Below, in pieces: positions 17,412 to 25,033 of a stretch of 35,491 bases of DNA (position 1 is its first letter; every line of letters begins with the position of its first letter). Under the pieces are notes generated by a model. That model had not been told where the DNA came from and made no database searches. It saw nothing but the letters and a program-made list of their open reading frames with translations. This DNA is from Clostridiaceae bacterium (GTDB taxonomy: Bacteria > Bacillota > Clostridia > DSM-8532), in NCBI GenBank assembly GCA_012521615.1, contig JAAYMA010000079.1, forward strand, positions 1 through 35,491. Direction: 5' to 3'. Made by a program: the position numbers and the translations under genes.

Positions 17412-18114
17412 AGTATTAAGATTTCGTTTTACCAGGGGTCCGCAGCTTAAATATCTGTCCCATTTGGATGTGCTCAGGGTTTTTGAAAGAGCCTTAAGAA
17501 GATCCCAGCTTCCCGTTGAATATACCCAGGGCTTCAATCCAAGGATGAGGATTGTTTTCGGGCTTCCTATGTCCACAGGTCTTACAAGTGAAGCTGAATA
17601 TGCTGATATAGTGCTTCAGAAGGATGTAACCTGTGATGATTTTGTTTCAATACTCAATGAAAATATGCCTGCCGGAATGGAGATCCTGGAAGCTGTTGAG
17701 CTTACAGGGCAGGATAATATAATGAAACAGATAGAAGCTGCTTTATACAGTATTATAATTGAAACAGACAAAAGTGAAGACGAAATTAACAGCATGATTT
17801 CTGAGATATTTTCACAGGACGAACTTAAGGTTATGAAAAGAACAAAAAGAGGGGTCCGCCCTGTTAACATAAGACCACTTATTTATAAACTGGAAGCAGT
17901 TGAGAAAGGCAATAATGTTTTTGAGTTAATTGCGTTTGTGAGTGCAGGTTTGGACAATAATTTAAGAGCAGACTTACTGATGGAAGCTATTATTGAAAAA
18001 TATGACTTTAATGTGAAAATTCTCTCCATTCATCGGAAAGCTCTTTACACGAAAGACAGCAATGGATGGAAAGACCCGTTTGAGGTATCTGATGGAGAAA
18101 GATGTAATAATTGA
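17404..18114 (+). CDS. DUF2344 / TIGR03936 radical SAM-associated protein
   Basis: The 236-residue product starts MAKVLRFRFTRGPQLKYLSHLD, the signature of DUF2344, and continues with VFERALRRSQLPVEYTQGFNPRMR and FGLPMSTGLTSEAEY. In some genomes this domain is fused to the C-terminus of the preceding radical SAM protein, so the two very likely work together. The ATG at 17404 overlaps the stop codon of that gene (ATGGCTAA) and has GGAGTGATC upstream, showing translational coupling. Its own end overlaps the RNase G gene by 23 bp. No catalytic motif is evident and the biochemical role is unknown. Confidence 0.9.
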   Translation: MAKVLRFRFTRGPQLKYLSHLDVLRVFERALRRSQLPVEYTQGFNPRMRIVFGLPMSTGLTSEAEYADIVLQKDVTCDDFVSILNENMPAGMEILEAVELTGQDNIMKQIEAALYSIIIETDKSEDEINSMISEIFSQDELKVMKRTKRGVRPVNIRPLIYKLEAVEKGNNVFELIAFVSAGLDNNLRADLLMEAIIEKYDFNVKILSIHRKALYTKDSNGWKDPFEVSDGERCNN

Positions 18115-19567
18115 TGTAGGCTCAGATGAAATAAAGCTTGCTTTACTTGAAGATGACCAGCCGGTCGAGGTATATTTTGAAAAGACTGATAATAAAAGCC
18201 TTGTAGGGAATATCTACAGGGGAAAAGTTAAACGCATCCTTAAAGGTATACAGGCTGCCTTTGTGGATATCGGTCTTGAAAAAAACGCGTTTTTGTATGT
18301 AAAAGATATTGCCCCTGTCTCTGCCGGCGGCACAGGTCAGGCTGCCGGAAAGACAGGGGATATTTCAAGGCTTCTTACCCCCGGTCAGGAAATTACTGTC
18401 CAGGTTATGAAAGATGCTGTTGAAAGTAAAGGTGCGCGGGTAACCACACGCATTTCTTTGCCCGGAAGATACTCTGCTCTTGTATTTAATTCATCAATAA
18501 CAGGTGTATCTCATAAAATAGAAGATGAGGAAGAAAGGGCACGTTTAAAGGATATCGCCCAAAAGTACAGACCTGACAATGCAGGGCTTATAATAAGGAC
18601 GGCAGCAGAAGGGATGCCCGAAGAGGTTCTGGCTGAAGATATATCAGAGCTGACAGAGTTGTATCATGACATTAAACAAAAGGAAGAAAAGGGTAATGTA
18701 CCAAGATTATTGTATAAAGAACCCGGTATTGTGGATCATGCTGTCAGAGAGTTTTTGAAAAGCGATATCCGAAGGTTTATTATAAACAGTCCTGCTGAAT
18801 TTGAAAGAATACAGTCTTATATAAATGAAAGAAGACCGGACCTTAAAAACAAGATACAGTTATATTCCAAAGAATATGATATGTTTGAGTATTATCATGT
18901 GAAAAGTGCTATAAATGAAGCACTTTCAAGAAAAGTATACCTTAAAAGCGGGGCATATCTTATATTCGACAGAACAGAGGCTCTGACCGTTATAGATGTT
19001 AATAGCGGAAAATATACCGGAAAAATAAATTTAGAAGATACAGCCCTAAAAATAAATCTTGAAGCAGCTCATAAAATAGCTCATCAGATCAGGCTCAGGA
19101 ATTTAAGCGGAATAATCATAGTGGATTTTATAGATATGCGCTTAAAAGAGCATCAGCAACGGGTAGTGGACACCCTGCGCGAACTTGTGAAGACTGATAA
19201 AACCCATACTGTGGTTGTGGGCATGACAGGTCTGGGTTTGGTTGAAATGACCAGGAAAAAAATACGCATGCCGCTGTACAAAAATTTTACAGTTGATTGT
19301 AAGGCCTGTAATGGAACCGGATACAGGCTTTCGCCCCATATGATTGTTAAAGACATCAGAAAAAGACTTGAAACCCATTTTGAAAACTCAGGTCCGGGTT
19401 GTGTTGAAATATATGTGAATCCTGAAATACAGAAGTTTTTGCTTGACAATAAAAGAAAAACTATATCGGAATTGGAAGACAGATATTCGAGCAGTATAGA
19501 TGTTTTTTCGTCGTATGAAGTTGATTATGAGAATGTACTTATTAAGAGGCAGGAAGTTGAAAAATAA
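18092..19567 (+). CDS. rng: Ribonuclease G/E family endoribonuclease
   Basis: RNase G/E cuts single-stranded RNA from the 5' monophosphate end in rRNA maturation and mRNA decay. In the 491-residue chain an S1 domain covers about residues 35-125. The two catalytic metal ligands are Asp302 (in VIDVNSG) and Asp345 (in IIVDFIDM), and the Zn-link is Cys403-x-x-Cys406 (CKACNGTG). The long C-terminal scaffold of RNase E is absent, so it is the short RNase G form. The ATG at 18092 has GAGG six bases upstream and overlaps the DUF2344 gene. In many clostridia rplU and rpmA follow rng; here they do not. Confidence 0.94.
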   Translation: MEKDVIIDVGSDEIKLALLEDDQPVEVYFEKTDNKSLVGNIYRGKVKRILKGIQAAFVDIGLEKNAFLYVKDIAPVSAGGTGQAAGKTGDISRLLTPGQEITVQVMKDAVESKGARVTTRISLPGRYSALVFNSSITGVSHKIEDEEERARLKDIAQKYRPDNAGLIIRTAAEGMPEEVLAEDISELTELYHDIKQKEEKGNVPRLLYKEPGIVDHAVREFLKSDIRRFIINSPAEFERIQSYINERRPDLKNKIQLYSKEYDMFEYYHVKSAINEALSRKVYLKSGAYLIFDRTEALTVIDVNSGKYTGKINLEDTALKINLEAAHKIAHQIRLRNLSGIIIVDFIDMRLKEHQQRVVDTLRELVKTDKTHTVVVGMTGLGLVEMTRKKIRMPLYKNFTVDCKACNGTGYRLSPHMIVKDIRKRLETHFENSGPGCVEIYVNPEIQKFLLDNKRKTISELEDRYSSSIDVFSSYEVDYENVLIKRQEVEK

Positions 19568-19630
19568 AAGGCTTAGTTTGCATAATCTTGCTTAATTTAT
19601 TAGGAATTTTGGCATTAATGTCCGGAATTA

Positions 19631-19659
19631 TTGTATTCCTTTTCTTAAAAAATTATAAT
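19631..19659 (+). promoter_or_regulatory. Promoter of the SIS / PIG-L gene pair
   Basis: TTGTAT (19631-19636) and a perfect TATAAT (19654-19659) are separated by 17 bp, about 47 bp ahead of the SIS gene. This suggests the sugar-phosphate gene is transcribed independently of rng. No clear operator palindrome was found next to it. Confidence 0.7.
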
Positions 19660-19705
19660 TAATCTGGAGTTTTCAAATCTTATTTTTGTTAAGGGAGATG
19701 TCATT

Positions 19706-20743
19706 ATGGCACAAATGTGGATTGAAATACTTGAACAACCTGAGATTCTTAAAAGAAGTCTTGAAAATAACAGTAAAAATATAAACTTCATTGTTAAATC
19801 TTTAAAAGAAAAAAACATTAACCATGTAATTATTGCCGCACGCGGAACTTCTCATCATGCGGGAATATATGCAAAATATCTTATGGAAATTAAATTAGGG
19901 ATACCCGTCAGCATTGCAGCACCATCAGTAACTACACTTTATAATAAACCTCTTAATTATGATGGTGCTTTATTTATAGGTATTTCCCAGTCAGGACGTG
20001 CGCAGGATGTTCTGGAAGTCCTGAAAGCTGCTAAAACTCAGGGAGCTCCTACTATAGCCATCACCAATTTTGATGATTCACCTTTGGCAAAAGAAGCTGA
20101 ATTTCATCTGAACTGTTCTGCAGGTGAGGAAAAAAGTGTGGCTGCAACAAAAACCTTTACAACTCAAATGCACCTTCTGGCATGGTTAGTTGCCGAATGG
20201 GCAGGAGATGAAGAATTCAAGAAAGAATTATCATCGGTTCCGGGTATATTAAAGAAAATAATTGACGATTCAGATTATATTGAACAGTTGGTTAAACGCT
20301 ACAGGTTTATGACTGAATGCTTTATACTGGGCAGGGGCGTCAATTACTCCATAGTATTGGAAGCTGCTTTGAAAATACAGGAGACAACTTATATACGTGC
20401 AAGGGCATATTCCATATCTGAATTTCATCATGGTCCCTTTGCAATGATTGAACAAAATATGCCTGTATTAGTTTTCGCACCTGAAGGTCCAACCCTTGAA
20501 AGCGCAATTGAAATGATAAATAAACTAAAGGATGCAGGGGCTGATGTTTTAGTGGTCTCAAACAATCAGGATACACAGAAACTTGGCCACTGTTACATTC
20601 CTCTCCCCGATGGAATGAGTGATTTCATCTCACCTTTTGCCAATGCAGTAATAAGTCAGATTTTTGCATGCAAGCTCTCAGTACTGAGGGGTATTAATCC
20701 GGATGCGCCAAGGGGTCTGAATAAAGTTACAATTACCCGCTGA
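19706..20743 (+). CDS. SIS-domain sugar-phosphate isomerase/deaminase (GlmS isomerase-half-like)
   Basis: The 345 residues correspond to the C-terminal isomerase half of GlmS without the glutaminase domain, as in AgaS, FrlB and archaeal GlmD proteins. The first SIS unit (about 30-165) contains GTSHHAGIYAKY, the phosphate-binding Ser-rich strand ISQSGRAQDVLE and SVAATKTFTTQ. The second (about 195-330) contains GRGVNYSIVLEAALK and EFHHGPFAMI, matching the ring-opening region of GlmS. The C-terminal RGLNKVTITR matches the GlmS tail. Lacking the ammonia-producing domain, it probably works in the catabolic direction, for example glucosamine-6-phosphate to fructose-6-phosphate and ammonia. The PIG-L deacetylase gene follows. 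AAGGGAG precedes the ATG at 19706. Substrate is inference; a deglycase on another amino-sugar phosphate is possible. Confidence 0.82.
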   Translation: MAQMWIEILEQPEILKRSLENNSKNINFIVKSLKEKNINHVIIAARGTSHHAGIYAKYLMEIKLGIPVSIAAPSVTTLYNKPLNYDGALFIGISQSGRAQDVLEVLKAAKTQGAPTIAITNFDDSPLAKEAEFHLNCSAGEEKSVAATKTFTTQMHLLAWLVAEWAGDEEFKKELSSVPGILKKIIDDSDYIEQLVKRYRFMTECFILGRGVNYSIVLEAALKIQETTYIRARAYSISEFHHGPFAMIEQNMPVLVFAPEGPTLESAIEMINKLKDAGADVLVVSNNQDTQKLGHCYIPLPDGMSDFISPFANAVISQIFACKLSVLRGINPDAPRGLNKVTITR

Positions 20744-20750
20744 CAGGAAG

Positions 20751-20780
20751 GACAGGGGTCTGACCCCTGTCTTTCTTGTC
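20751..20780 (+). terminator. Terminator after the SIS gene
   Basis: GACAGGGG (20751-20758) and CCCCTGTC (20764-20771) form a GC-rich stem with a 5-nt loop, followed by TTTCTTGTCTT. The hairpin starts eight bases after the SIS stop codon. It probably reduces read-through to the deacetylase gene, for which no separate strong promoter was seen in the remaining 70 bp. Confidence 0.7.
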
Positions 20781-20852
20781 TTGCCAGCTTCATGTTGATA
20801 TTACAGGTATCCGACAAATCCGGAAAATATATTTATCAGGGGGAAGATGTAT

Positions 20853-21704
20853 ATGCTTAAGTTTAAGAAAGAAGGTGCAGAATTATACATCCCTGACAAT
20901 GCAGATTTTGAGACTGCATTGAAAAGGACAACAGTCATGTCCATAGCAGCACACCATGATGACATTGAAATAATGTCCTGTCATGGGATTATTGAATGTT
21001 TCGGCAGGGATGACCAATGGTTCTTTGGTGTTGTGGCAACAGACGGAGCGGGAAGCCCCAGAAACGGTATTTACAAAAATTATTCCGATGAGGATATGAA
21101 GAAGATCCGCAAAAAGGAGCAGAAAAAATCTGCATACATAGGGGAGTACTCGGCCGTTTGCATGCTCAATTATAAAAGCAGTGAGATCAAAGACCCCAAC
21201 AATCAGGAGCCGGTTATGGAACTTGCGGAATTGATCAGGCTTGCTAAACCCCGGGTAATTTATACCCACAATTTTGCTGACAAGCATGACACCCATGTGG
21301 GTACTGCTGTAAAAGTAATAAAGGCAATCAGAAGCCTGCCCTGTTACATCCGTCCCGGGAAGGTGTATGGATGTGAAGTTTGGAGAGGGCTTGACTGGAT
21401 GCTGGACAGCGAAAAAATTGTTTTGGATGTATCCGGGCATGAGAATATTGGAAATGCAGTTCTGGCTGTGCACGATTCACAGATATGCGGCGGAAAACGC
21501 TATGACCTTGCAACACAGGGACGCCGTCTGGCAAATGCCACTTATGCCGAATCCCATAATGTTGATCAGATTGGAGCGGCTACTTATGCAATGGATCTTA
21601 CCCCGCTTATTGAAGATGACAGTTTGGATATTGTTGAATATGTAACAGGCTTTATTTCCAGATTCTATGATGATGTAAAAGGCAGAATAAATAAAATGCT
21701 GTAA
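20853..21704 (+). CDS. PIG-L (LmbE-like) family zinc deacetylase
   Basis: PIG-L enzymes are zinc-dependent N-deacetylases of GlcNAc-containing molecules. From the ATG at 20853 (AGGGGG nine bases upstream; the ATG at 20847 is too close) the product has 283 residues. The zinc motif AHHDD gives His34 and Asp37, and HDTH at 145-148 gives the third ligand His148. ATDGAGSPRNG and the C-terminal AVHDSQICGGKRYD segment also fit. There is no signal peptide, so it acts in the cytoplasm. Beside the SIS gene and within a few kilobases of diacetylchitobiose phosphorylase, a role in deacetylating GlcNAc or GlcNAc-6-phosphate is attractive but unproven. Detoxification or thiol (BshB-like) roles are alternatives. 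Confidence 0.85.
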   Translation: MLKFKKEGAELYIPDNADFETALKRTTVMSIAAHHDDIEIMSCHGIIECFGRDDQWFFGVVATDGAGSPRNGIYKNYSDEDMKKIRKKEQKKSAYIGEYSAVCMLNYKSSEIKDPNNQEPVMELAELIRLAKPRVIYTHNFADKHDTHVGTAVKVIKAIRSLPCYIRPGKVYGCEVWRGLDWMLDSEKIVLDVSGHENIGNAVLAVHDSQICGGKRYDLATQGRRLANATYAESHNVDQIGAATYAMDLTPLIEDDSLDIVEYVTGFISRFYDDVKGRINKML

Positions 21705-21712
21705 TAAAAAAG

Positions 21713-21737
21713 AAGGGGACGCAGGAGTCGTCCCCTT
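21713..21737. terminator. Bidirectional terminator between the deacetylase and ABC permease genes
   Basis: AAGGGGACG (21713-21721) pairs with CGTCCCCTT (21729-21737) across a 7-nt loop. On the minus strand the stem is followed by CTTTTTTATT, a good T-tract for the permease gene ending at 21757. On the plus strand it closes the deacetylase gene with a weaker tract. It lies between two convergent genes. Confidence 0.85.
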
Positions 21738-21756
21738 TGTGTATGTGTCGGATATA

Positions 21757-23673
21757 TTATTGTGCTGGAACAGGCTTTAGATGTATTCCGTACTCGCTGT
21801 CCATCCTTTCAATATCTATAATTTCGTTTTCCACCAGGTATTCAATAACATTTTGATGCTTGTCGGTAATATGAGGCTGATAGTGATTGAATTCAAAATA
21901 TAGATCATCACTCTCTTTAAACTCAAAGCTTATATTAAAAGGAAGCGATGCCTCATAAGAGCCGTCCATGCTGAATAATGGATCCATATTCTCAAGATCT
22001 TTTTTATATGCTTCAAGAATACCTTCAACATCCGGTATTTCTTTTCTCACATACCCGCCTTCCACAGGGTAGTAATTAAGTGCAACAGAGAGAATATCAT
22101 CTGCACTCTTCGAGAGTATAGGTTCATACTTTAACCTTATTTCAGGAAGAGAAATGTATTCCCTGAGCAGATTATCCAGTTCAGTATTATCCTTATAAGT
22201 TACAAGTCTCCGATAATATCTTTCTATAATATCACCGTTTTTGAGTTTGTATCTGAAATACAGGCTGCGGGTTTTGAATTCCTGATCATCCCAACTGTTC
22301 CCGTAAAGTGAGTCATTGGCCTTGAACAATTTTTCGTTTTGAATGATATACTGATGTATTTTATGAGCTTTTGCAATGGATTCTTCGCTATCGGTCACAC
22401 CAGGAAGTTTCCTCAGCTCCCTGACAAATTCCTCATCAAGCTGCATGGGATAGTCGTCATAATGATATTTGTGACTGAAAAGGTACCTGTGCTCTGCAGG
22501 GTCGTATTCTTCAGGATTTAGAGCAAGGTCCCTTCTGATTTCGTGAACGCTGTAAATATACATGATTTCTATTTCTGATACATCAGGTGCATAGCTTCCA
22601 TAGCCGAAAAAGTCGAAACCTATGCTGTAAAAAAGTATGATTAAAATTAATCCATATACCACAAAACCCTTATATGCTTTAAAAACTCTGAAGGTTTTGC
22701 GAAGCAGCATTTCACATACAAAATAGCCTATAAAACCACCTGTAAGGTAGGCGGCTATATAACCTGTAAGGTTCTGATTCAAATTAAGTATTTCTACTAT
22801 TATTGTGCCCAGTAATGCTGATGAACAGAATGTGGCACTATATTTGAAGATGGGCTTGACTATATTGAAACTTACAACATCTGTCGCAATTTCCATATGC
22901 CTTCTTTTGTAGAGCAAAAGTCCGGTCACAAGAAAGAATACACCAGCAATAAAATAAACCAGGACTGTGCCAATGCTACCTTCATTATTATAAAATCCGT
23001 TAAACAGTCCAGGTATATGATAAAGGGGGGACCACACATCAAATTTGGAAGACGTCCTGTAAAATCCGAACAGCAAATCATAAAGCACATTATTTATCAC
23101 ATTCTCCAGGAAAACTGCCAGGAAGTTGAAGATTAAATAATAGAAGACCTGGGCCGCCATGTGACCTGTAAACATGCCCGCAAATACTGCAAATGTATAA
23201 AGCAGGAAGGTAAGGACTAAATTAACCCCAAGCCACTGGAAGGCGTAAGTAAGCGGAATACCCAAATAAACTTTGGCGAGAATCATGATAGCCCCATTTA
23301 ACACAATGGGGAAAGTTACAAGTAAGAGCCCCGAAAGATAGTTGGTGATATAAAGGGTTTCCCTTTTTAAAGGCAGTGAATGAATCATGGCGGTATTACG
23401 GGGAAAATGCATGTAGGAAAAGACGGCCAATGCAGCAATAAGGCAGAAAAAGCCCGGAAGTAACATCATGATATCAGTGCTCTGAGGAAAAATACTTGCG
23501 GCAATATTAACAGGGTCATTGTCGTAAATGCTGTTTATTCTGGCAGAAACAGAATTTGTATAATCCATCATAAAAAGAAACAGCAGGAATGAAAAAGCAA
23601 AGGTAATAAGCCAGAAACGTTTTATATTATTAAGGAAAACTCCCTTATTAAAGTATGATGTTTTTGACCGCAT
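21757..23673 (-). CDS. ABC transporter permease with large C-terminal domain (Ytr-type)
   Basis: The frame is open from 23730, but GGAGGT lies eight bases before the ATG at 23673, which overlaps the end of the ATPase gene by 26 bp, so I use 638 residues. The N-terminal half is hydrophobic, with about ten predicted membrane segments from FWLITFAFSFLLFLFM to YGLILIILFYSIGF. A large acidic, Tyr-rich domain of about 270 residues then follows the last helix, probably outside the membrane. It is the membrane part of an exporter with the upstream ATPase. YtrA-regulated transporters respond to cell-wall-active compounds in Bacillus. The substrate here is unknown. Confidence 0.8.
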   Translation of the reverse strand: MRSKTSYFNKGVFLNNIKRFWLITFAFSFLLFLFMMDYTNSVSARINSIYDNDPVNIAASIFPQSTDIMMLLPGFFCLIAALAVFSYMHFPRNTAMIHSLPLKRETLYITNYLSGLLLVTFPIVLNGAIMILAKVYLGIPLTYAFQWLGVNLVLTFLLYTFAVFAGMFTGHMAAQVFYYLIFNFLAVFLENVINNVLYDLLFGFYRTSSKFDVWSPLYHIPGLFNGFYNNEGSIGTVLVYFIAGVFFLVTGLLLYKRRHMEIATDVVSFNIVKPIFKYSATFCSSALLGTIIVEILNLNQNLTGYIAAYLTGGFIGYFVCEMLLRKTFRVFKAYKGFVVYGLILIILFYSIGFDFFGYGSYAPDVSEIEIMYIYSVHEIRRDLALNPEEYDPAEHRYLFSHKYHYDDYPMQLDEEFVRELRKLPGVTDSEESIAKAHKIHQYIIQNEKLFKANDSLYGNSWDDQEFKTRSLYFRYKLKNGDIIERYYRRLVTYKDNTELDNLLREYISLPEIRLKYEPILSKSADDILSVALNYYPVEGGYVRKEIPDVEGILEAYKKDLENMDPLFSMDGSYEASLPFNISFEFKESDDLYFEFNHYQPHITDKHQNVIEYLVENEIIDIERMDSEYGIHLKPVPAQ

Positions 23674-24544
23674 AGTCCATACCTCCAAGTTCATAGATGA
23701 ATATTTCCTCCAGTGAAAGTGGCAGGGCATCTACCAGCAGAGGGTTGAGTCTGTTTACATATTCCAGTATATTTTTACGCTCGCCGCGGACAATTAAAAT
23801 CCAGACCCTTCCGCTTGACTGTCTGTTTAATATATCCAACCTGTTGATTTCTTCAGGAAGATCACCTTCAAAAGCTATCTGCAGCTTCAGGATATTGTTT
23901 TGAATTTCGGTGAGACTCCGCTCTATCAGAACTTTTCCCTCGTGCATAATTCCTACATGATCGCATACATCCTCAAGTTCTCTCAAATTGTGGGAAGAGA
24001 CAAATACCGTCATTTCCCGTTCTGCCACATCCTGCAGAAGAATTCCCCAGACTTTTCTTCGCATTACAGGATCAAGCCCGTCCACAGGTTCGTCAAGTAT
24101 CATAATATCAGGCTTAAGACATATACTCAGCCAAAAGGCTGCCTGTTTCTGCATACCCCGTGAAAATCTCATGATCCTTTTTTTAGGATCCAGGGGAAAA
24201 GCCTCTTTGAGTTTTTCAAATCTGTCTTCATCAAACTGAGGATATATGGATTTATAATATTTTTTCATGTCCAATATAGTTGCTTGAGGGAAAAAATACA
24301 AATCATCCGGAATATATGCTATCCTTGATTTTATTTCAGGATTCTCAAACACGGGCTGTTTGTCTATGGTTATTTCTCCTGTATCAGGGATGAAAATTCC
24401 TGTCATCAGCTTGATCAATGTGGTTTTTCCGGCGCCGTTGGGCCCGACAAGACCGTATACAGAGCCTTTGTTGACATTTATATCTACCCCGTTCAATGCA
24501 TAAAAACCATCAAAAGATTTTTTAATGTCTCTGATTTTTATCAT
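23648..24544 (-). CDS. ABC transporter ATP-binding protein (YtrB-like)
   Basis: The 298-residue protein has Walker A GPNGAGKT (34-41), a divergent signature FSRGMQKQ (127-134) in place of LSGGQ, Walker B ending ILDEP (149-153) and the switch histidine in VSSHN. The variant signature, the YIPDD segment and the position between a YtrA-type regulator and a large permease fit the YtrB/BcrA group of exporter ATPases. The ATG at 24544 overlaps the regulator stop as ATGA, so the two are translationally coupled. It carries an extra C-terminal region of about 80 residues after the nucleotide-binding domain. Confidence 0.9.
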   Translation of the reverse strand: MIKIRDIKKSFDGFYALNGVDINVNKGSVYGLVGPNGAGKTTLIKLMTGIFIPDTGEITIDKQPVFENPEIKSRIAYIPDDLYFFPQATILDMKKYYKSIYPQFDEDRFEKLKEAFPLDPKKRIMRFSRGMQKQAAFWLSICLKPDIMILDEPVDGLDPVMRRKVWGILLQDVAEREMTVFVSSHNLRELEDVCDHVGIMHEGKVLIERSLTEIQNNILKLQIAFEGDLPEEINRLDILNRQSSGRVWILIVRGERKNILEYVNRLNPLLVDALPLSLEEIFIYELGGMDYAVKNIIL

Positions 24545-24930
24545 GGCGTGTTCTCTCCTTTAAAGCACTCTGAGCGGATAAATTCAATAATTTCGTTTTC
24601 TTCTGCACCCAGGAAAATAAGCTCCGATATAGTATCTTTGACTACTTTATATAGTTCGCCAATACGTTCAGAATTAATATTTTCCGGCCGGGGAGCAACG
24701 AAACTTCCTTTGCCGGGAACAGTATATATAAACCCTTCGGTTTCAAGCTCCCTCATAGCTTTCTGGATAGTATTGGGGTTAATGGATGTAGATTGGGCAA
24801 GTTCCCTGATTGAAGGGAGTTTCTCGTCCTGTTTAATAGCACCGGTAATAATGAGGTGCTTGATATTATCGCGGATTTGCTCATAGATAGGTTTGGAGCT
24901 TCTGAAGTCAACAGCTATGATAGTTATCAC
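24541..24930 (-). CDS. ytrA: GntR-family repressor, YtrA subfamily
   Basis: This short (129-residue) GntR protein has the winged helix at about 15-75: SKPIYEQIRDNIKHLI, KLPSIRELAQSTSINPNTIQKAMRELETEGFI and the wing PGKGSFV. The C-terminal part is only about 50 residues, as in the YtrA subfamily, which has a dimerisation helix pair and no ligand domain. The called start is GTG at 24930, but GGGAG directly abuts it; relatives begin about where codon 4 (ATC, 24921) lies, so the true start is uncertain. It is the first gene of a repressor-ATPase-permease operon, with an operator matching the YtrA site directly upstream. Confidence 0.88.
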   Translation of the reverse strand: MITIIAVDFRSSKPIYEQIRDNIKHLIITGAIKQDEKLPSIRELAQSTSINPNTIQKAMRELETEGFIYTVPGKGSFVAPRPENINSERIGELYKVVKDTISELIFLGAEENEIIEFIRSECFKGENTP

Positions 24931-24960
24931 TCCCTTTTTAGGATTGTTAATTCAAGGCAA

Positions 24961-24999
24961 TATAATAAGTGTACTATATGAAATAGTACACTTATTATA
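24961..24999. promoter_or_regulatory. YtrA-type operator, perfect palindrome
   Basis: TATAATAAGTGTACTAT (24961-24977) is an exact inverted copy of 24983-24999, with five bases (ATGAA) between. Inside it is AGTGTA (24968-24973), 13 bases, TACACT (24987-24992), which matches the operator layout reported for Bacillus subtilis YtrA. It covers the -10 box and the transcription start of the ytrA promoter on the minus strand, so bound repressor would block RNA polymerase directly and the operon is autoregulated. Confidence 0.9.
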
Positions 25000-25022
25000 C
25001 ATTTAACAATTATGCCCGTCAA
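24994..25022 (-). promoter_or_regulatory. Promoter of the ytrA-ABC exporter operon
   Basis: On the minus strand TTGACG (25017-25022) and TATAAT (24994-24999) are 17 bp apart. The -10 hexamer lies within the right arm of the palindrome and the expected start site within its centre. The -35 is only 12 bp from the end of the upstream phosphohexomutase gene, so the two operons are tightly packed on the same strand. Confidence 0.85.
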
Positions 25023-25033
25023 TTAAAAATATG

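Noticed and set aside
16980-17576. A 198-codon minus-strand frame
   Set aside because: It is antisense to the end of the radical SAM gene and the DUF2344 gene, both well supported.
20751-20771. A mobile palindromic repeat (REP-like) at GACAGGGG/CCCCTGTC
   Set aside because: Only one copy is present in the window, and its position and T-rich tail are explained by a terminator.
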